A DNA stretch of 8,124 nucleotides, taken from assembly GCA_023301785.1 (NCBI GenBank), contig JALZUF010000124.1:1-8124 (forward strand). Reading direction: 5' to 3'. Positions within the stretch are counted from its first letter, which is position 1, and every line of letters starts with the position of its first letter. Made by a program: the position numbers and the translations under genes. The notes below the pieces were generated by a model. It saw nothing but the letters and a program-made list of their open reading frames with translations, was not told the DNA's origin and ran no database searches. The DNA comes from Alphaproteobacteria bacterium. GTDB lineage: Bacteria > Pseudomonadota > Alphaproteobacteria > Micavibrionales > Micavibrionaceae. Below are positions 6,794 to 8,124 of the stretch, piece by piece.

Positions 6794-7435
6794 CCGCCCA
6801 CTCAAATATTCAACCGCCACTTTATGTTGCGCTTTGTCGAACTTCTTATAACTCCGCGCTTCGCCTAGCGATTGAATGCCTTCAAGTTCTTTCATCTCTT
6901 TATAAACCGCGCTGTGCGTGATTTTATTACCATTCTTGGTTTCCATTGTGACGATTTGCTGGACGAGGGCTTTGATCTGATCTTCTTCGGCGGTGTTAAT
7001 CACTTGCGCACTGGCGAGCATTTCAATTTTTTTGTTACTGACATATTGGTTCGCCATTAAAAAGACAACACCCGCGCACATGACGCCCAATAAGGCCACG
7101 GCCACGATGAAACGTTTTTTATAATGATCGACTTCAACCGTCACTTCGACTTGTTCAATATCGGCGGCGCCAATAATGCGGATCATTTCTTCTTCGGCTT
7201 CATTGGGGGCGTTGGCATTAATCTCGTAATCTTTGCGATATTCTTTAATGTCACAAAGATGCTGATACGCGCTTTCATAAGTGATGTCTTCATCAAGTAA
7301 GCGCACCATCAATAATTTTTTAAGGCGAATGTATTGCTGATCGGTCAGACGTAAATTTTTATCTTTGAGGAAATTATTGAGCGCCTGCGTAATATGGGTT
7401 GAGGCGTCATCAATTTTGAATATGGCATTGCTCAT
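6782..7435 (-). CDS. Single-pass membrane protein of unknown function, 217 aa
   Basis: The open frame reaches an ATG at 7495, but that start lies inside the upstream terminator hairpin. The ATG at 7435 gives a natural start (MSNAIFKIDD) with TATAGT ending 6 nt before it, so I chose 7435. The protein has a soluble, charged N-terminal half of about 108 residues. One transmembrane helix follows (about 109-129, FIVAVALLGVMCAGVVFLMA), flanked by YKKR on one side and SNKK on the other. A C-terminal segment of about 85 residues completes it. KKR before the helix mildly favours a cytoplasmic N-terminus. The C-terminal stretch (ITHSAVYKEMKEL...YKKFDKAQHKVAVEYL) loosely recalls small helical domains at the ends of some phage regulatory proteins; this is weak and I assign no function. 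It converges on uvrB with a 12-bp overlap, with no terminator visible between them. Confidence 0.82.
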   Translation of the reverse strand: MSNAIFKIDDASTHITQALNNFLKDKNLRLTDQQYIRLKKLLMVRLLDEDITYESAYQHLCDIKEYRKDYEINANAPNEAEEEMIRIIGAADIEQVEVTVEVDHYKKRFIVAVALLGVMCAGVVFLMANQYVSNKKIEMLASAQVINTAEEDQIKALVQQIVTMETKNGNKITHSAVYKEMKELEGIQSLGEARSYKKFDKAQHKVAVEYLSGRLKP

Positions 7436-7441
7436 AGGCGC

Positions 7442-7471
7442 ACTATACCACTTATTTATTGAATAAGATAA
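7442..7471 (-). promoter_or_regulatory. Candidate extended -10 promoter with a dyad in the spacer
   Basis: On the minus strand TGG precedes TATAGT (7447-7442), an extended -10 ending 6 nt before the ATG at 7435. A weak TTATCT (7471-7466) lies 18 nt upstream. The spacer region holds a perfect 6-bp inverted repeat, CTTATT (7451-7456) and AATAAG (7462-7467), separated by 5 nt, which could be an operator. The promoter begins directly after the T-tract of the preceding terminator. Confidence 0.48.
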
Positions 7472-7481
7472 AGAAAAGCCC

Positions 7482-7524
7482 AAAAAGAAAAGCACTGATC
7501 GCTTTTAGGTACAATCAGTGCTTT
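7482..7524 (-). terminator. Rho-independent terminator of the downstream-oriented regulator gene
   Basis: A perfect 11-bp stem is formed by AAAGCACTGAT (7489-7499) and ATCAGTGCTTT (7514-7524) with a 14-nt loop. Read on the minus strand, the hairpin is followed by TTTTCTTTTT running down to 7482, a good U-tract. On the plus strand the following bases (AGTTTGGGGG) are poor, so it works for the minus-strand gene ending at 7586. That leaves about 60 nt of 3' untranslated RNA. Confidence 0.8.
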
Positions 7525-7585
7525 AGTTTGGGGGAGAAATAAACTTTATTTCATGGGTAGTCTTACACAGCGATACGCGTAATCC

Positions 7586-8020
7586 TTAGTTAATCTGGTT
7601 GCGTTCGTCATAATTACGTCTACTCCATACTGAATCTAATGTTGTGGCACAGGCCATAAAGCCGAACAATTTGTATACACGCGGCATATTGGCGCGCTCA
7701 CGGCTATAAACTTTTTTCTTACGTTTGTTAAACACTTGTGGGGTTTTGTTTTCCAAAAACTCATTATCATTCGCGAGCTTGTAAACGCCGCGCATACATT
7801 GATCTTGGTGCAATTCTGCGATATTACGTAATGTGCTGTTCACATCACCATCACACCCAAATGTGTCTAAAATCCCTTGATAACTAATGCGGTTGCGTAC
7901 CATAAAATCATCAAGCCAGAACCACGCCCAATATGGCAGTGATACAATTCTGTACTCCGACGTTAAACCCGGAATGACGCGCGATGTAATGTTATCGTTG
8001 ATGGGGCTAATTCTTCTCAT
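7586..8020 (-). CDS. Probable ribbon-helix-helix-type DNA-binding protein, 144 aa
   Basis: The frame could begin at 8050, but a strong GGAGGA (8036-8031) lies in front of the ATG at 8020, so the extra ten codons would be read through the ribosome site. I therefore start at MRRISPINDN. Residues about 22-72 fit a ribbon-helix-helix layout: a strand (SEYRIVSLP), a first helix (YWAWFWLDDFMVRNR), a turn with ISYQGILDTF, and a helix beginning DVNSTLRNIAELH. This resembles the RHH_4-type domain common in Alphaproteobacteria, where a strand is followed by FWxxLxxIA and NLSSALR-like segments. A basic cluster (KRKKK, 99-103) and the C-terminal 40 residues are unassigned. It has its own intrinsic terminator and a leader with heptamer repeats, consistent with an autoregulated single gene. 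The family call is a recognition of pattern, not proven. Confidence 0.72.
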   Translation of the reverse strand: MRRISPINDNITSRVIPGLTSEYRIVSLPYWAWFWLDDFMVRNRISYQGILDTFGCDGDVNSTLRNIAELHQDQCMRGVYKLANDNEFLENKTPQVFNKRKKKVYSRERANMPRVYKLFGFMACATTLDSVWSRRNYDERNQIN

Positions 8021-8030
8021 ATTTGTTTCT

Positions 8031-8036
8031 TCCTCC
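8031..8036 (-). promoter_or_regulatory. Strong Shine-Dalgarno site deciding the start of the regulator gene
   Basis: GGAGGA on the minus strand (8036-8031) sits 10 nt before the ATG at 8020. It is the clearest ribosome binding site in the window and contrasts with the absence of such sites before four other genes. It argues against the in-frame upstream ATG at 8050. Confidence 0.75.
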
Positions 8037-8057
8037 AAAACCTTTTTCAAAAAACTG

Positions 8058-8088
8058 AATAGTTAATAGTTCCTTAATTTCTATAGTT
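8058..8088. repeat. Heptamer direct repeats in the leader of the regulator gene
   Basis: AATAGTT occurs twice in perfect tandem (8058-8064, 8065-8071). A 6-of-7 copy, TATAGTT, follows at 8082-8088. They lie 38 to 68 bp upstream of the ATG at 8020, where a promoter or operator is expected. AT-rich chance repetition is possible. Confidence 0.4.
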
Positions 8089-8124
8089 ATGATTCCATTT
8101 TTCAGGGGTTGAATGCAAATTTCT

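Noticed and set aside
1..8124. CRISPR array, tRNA or rRNA genes, insertion sequences, attachment sites
   Set aside because: No regularly spaced repeats, no cloverleaf with a CCA end, no transposase-like protein and no terminal inverted repeats were seen on either strand.

Overview
This is a compact bacterial window, AT-leaning (roughly 43% GC by eye), with seven or eight protein genes, no RNA gene and no mobile element. Two genes are housekeeping and certain: lysS (class II lysyl-tRNA synthetase) and uvrB (excision-repair helicase). The other genes are small or uncharacterised. A tandem pair of single-anchor, pilin-like exported proteins opens with an 'ERGxxxxILxxIALFAALxY'-type N-terminus. 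From memory this resembles uncharacterised proteins of Alphaproteobacteria (for example Micavibrio-like lineages), so I lean to an alphaproteobacterium of that kind. That is an inference, not something proved by the window.

Layout. At 76-297 (+) lies a 73-aa hypothetical gene. Its stop codon directly abuts the stop of a two-gene minus-strand operon (1825 to 298) encoding the paired exported proteins. Divergent to that operon, only 28 bp away, is lysS (1854-3881, +). LysS carries a complete extra C-terminal DUF2000 domain (a peptidyl-tRNA-hydrolase-2-like fold family) behind a Pro/Thr/Ser-rich linker. Next come a 252-aa inner-membrane-anchored protein of unknown function (3901-4659, +) and uvrB (4706-6793, +). 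uvrB overlaps tail-to-tail by 12 bp with a minus-strand gene for a 217-aa single-pass membrane protein (7435 to 6782). A good minus-strand intrinsic terminator (7482-7524) separates that gene from an upstream minus-strand gene (8020 to 7586). The latter encodes a probable ribbon-helix-helix-type regulator with a strong Shine-Dalgarno site and heptamer direct repeats in its leader.

The two most interesting observations are the LysRS-DUF2000 fusion and the promoter layout. At four gene starts a -10-like hexamer ends 6-7 nt before the ATG, and none of these has a credible Shine-Dalgarno site. This predicts leaderless or nearly leaderless mRNAs. Two of these promoters share TTATCT, an 18-19 nt spacer and TGGTATA(A/G)T. 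By contrast, the second exported-protein gene and the regulator gene have clear Shine-Dalgarno sites.
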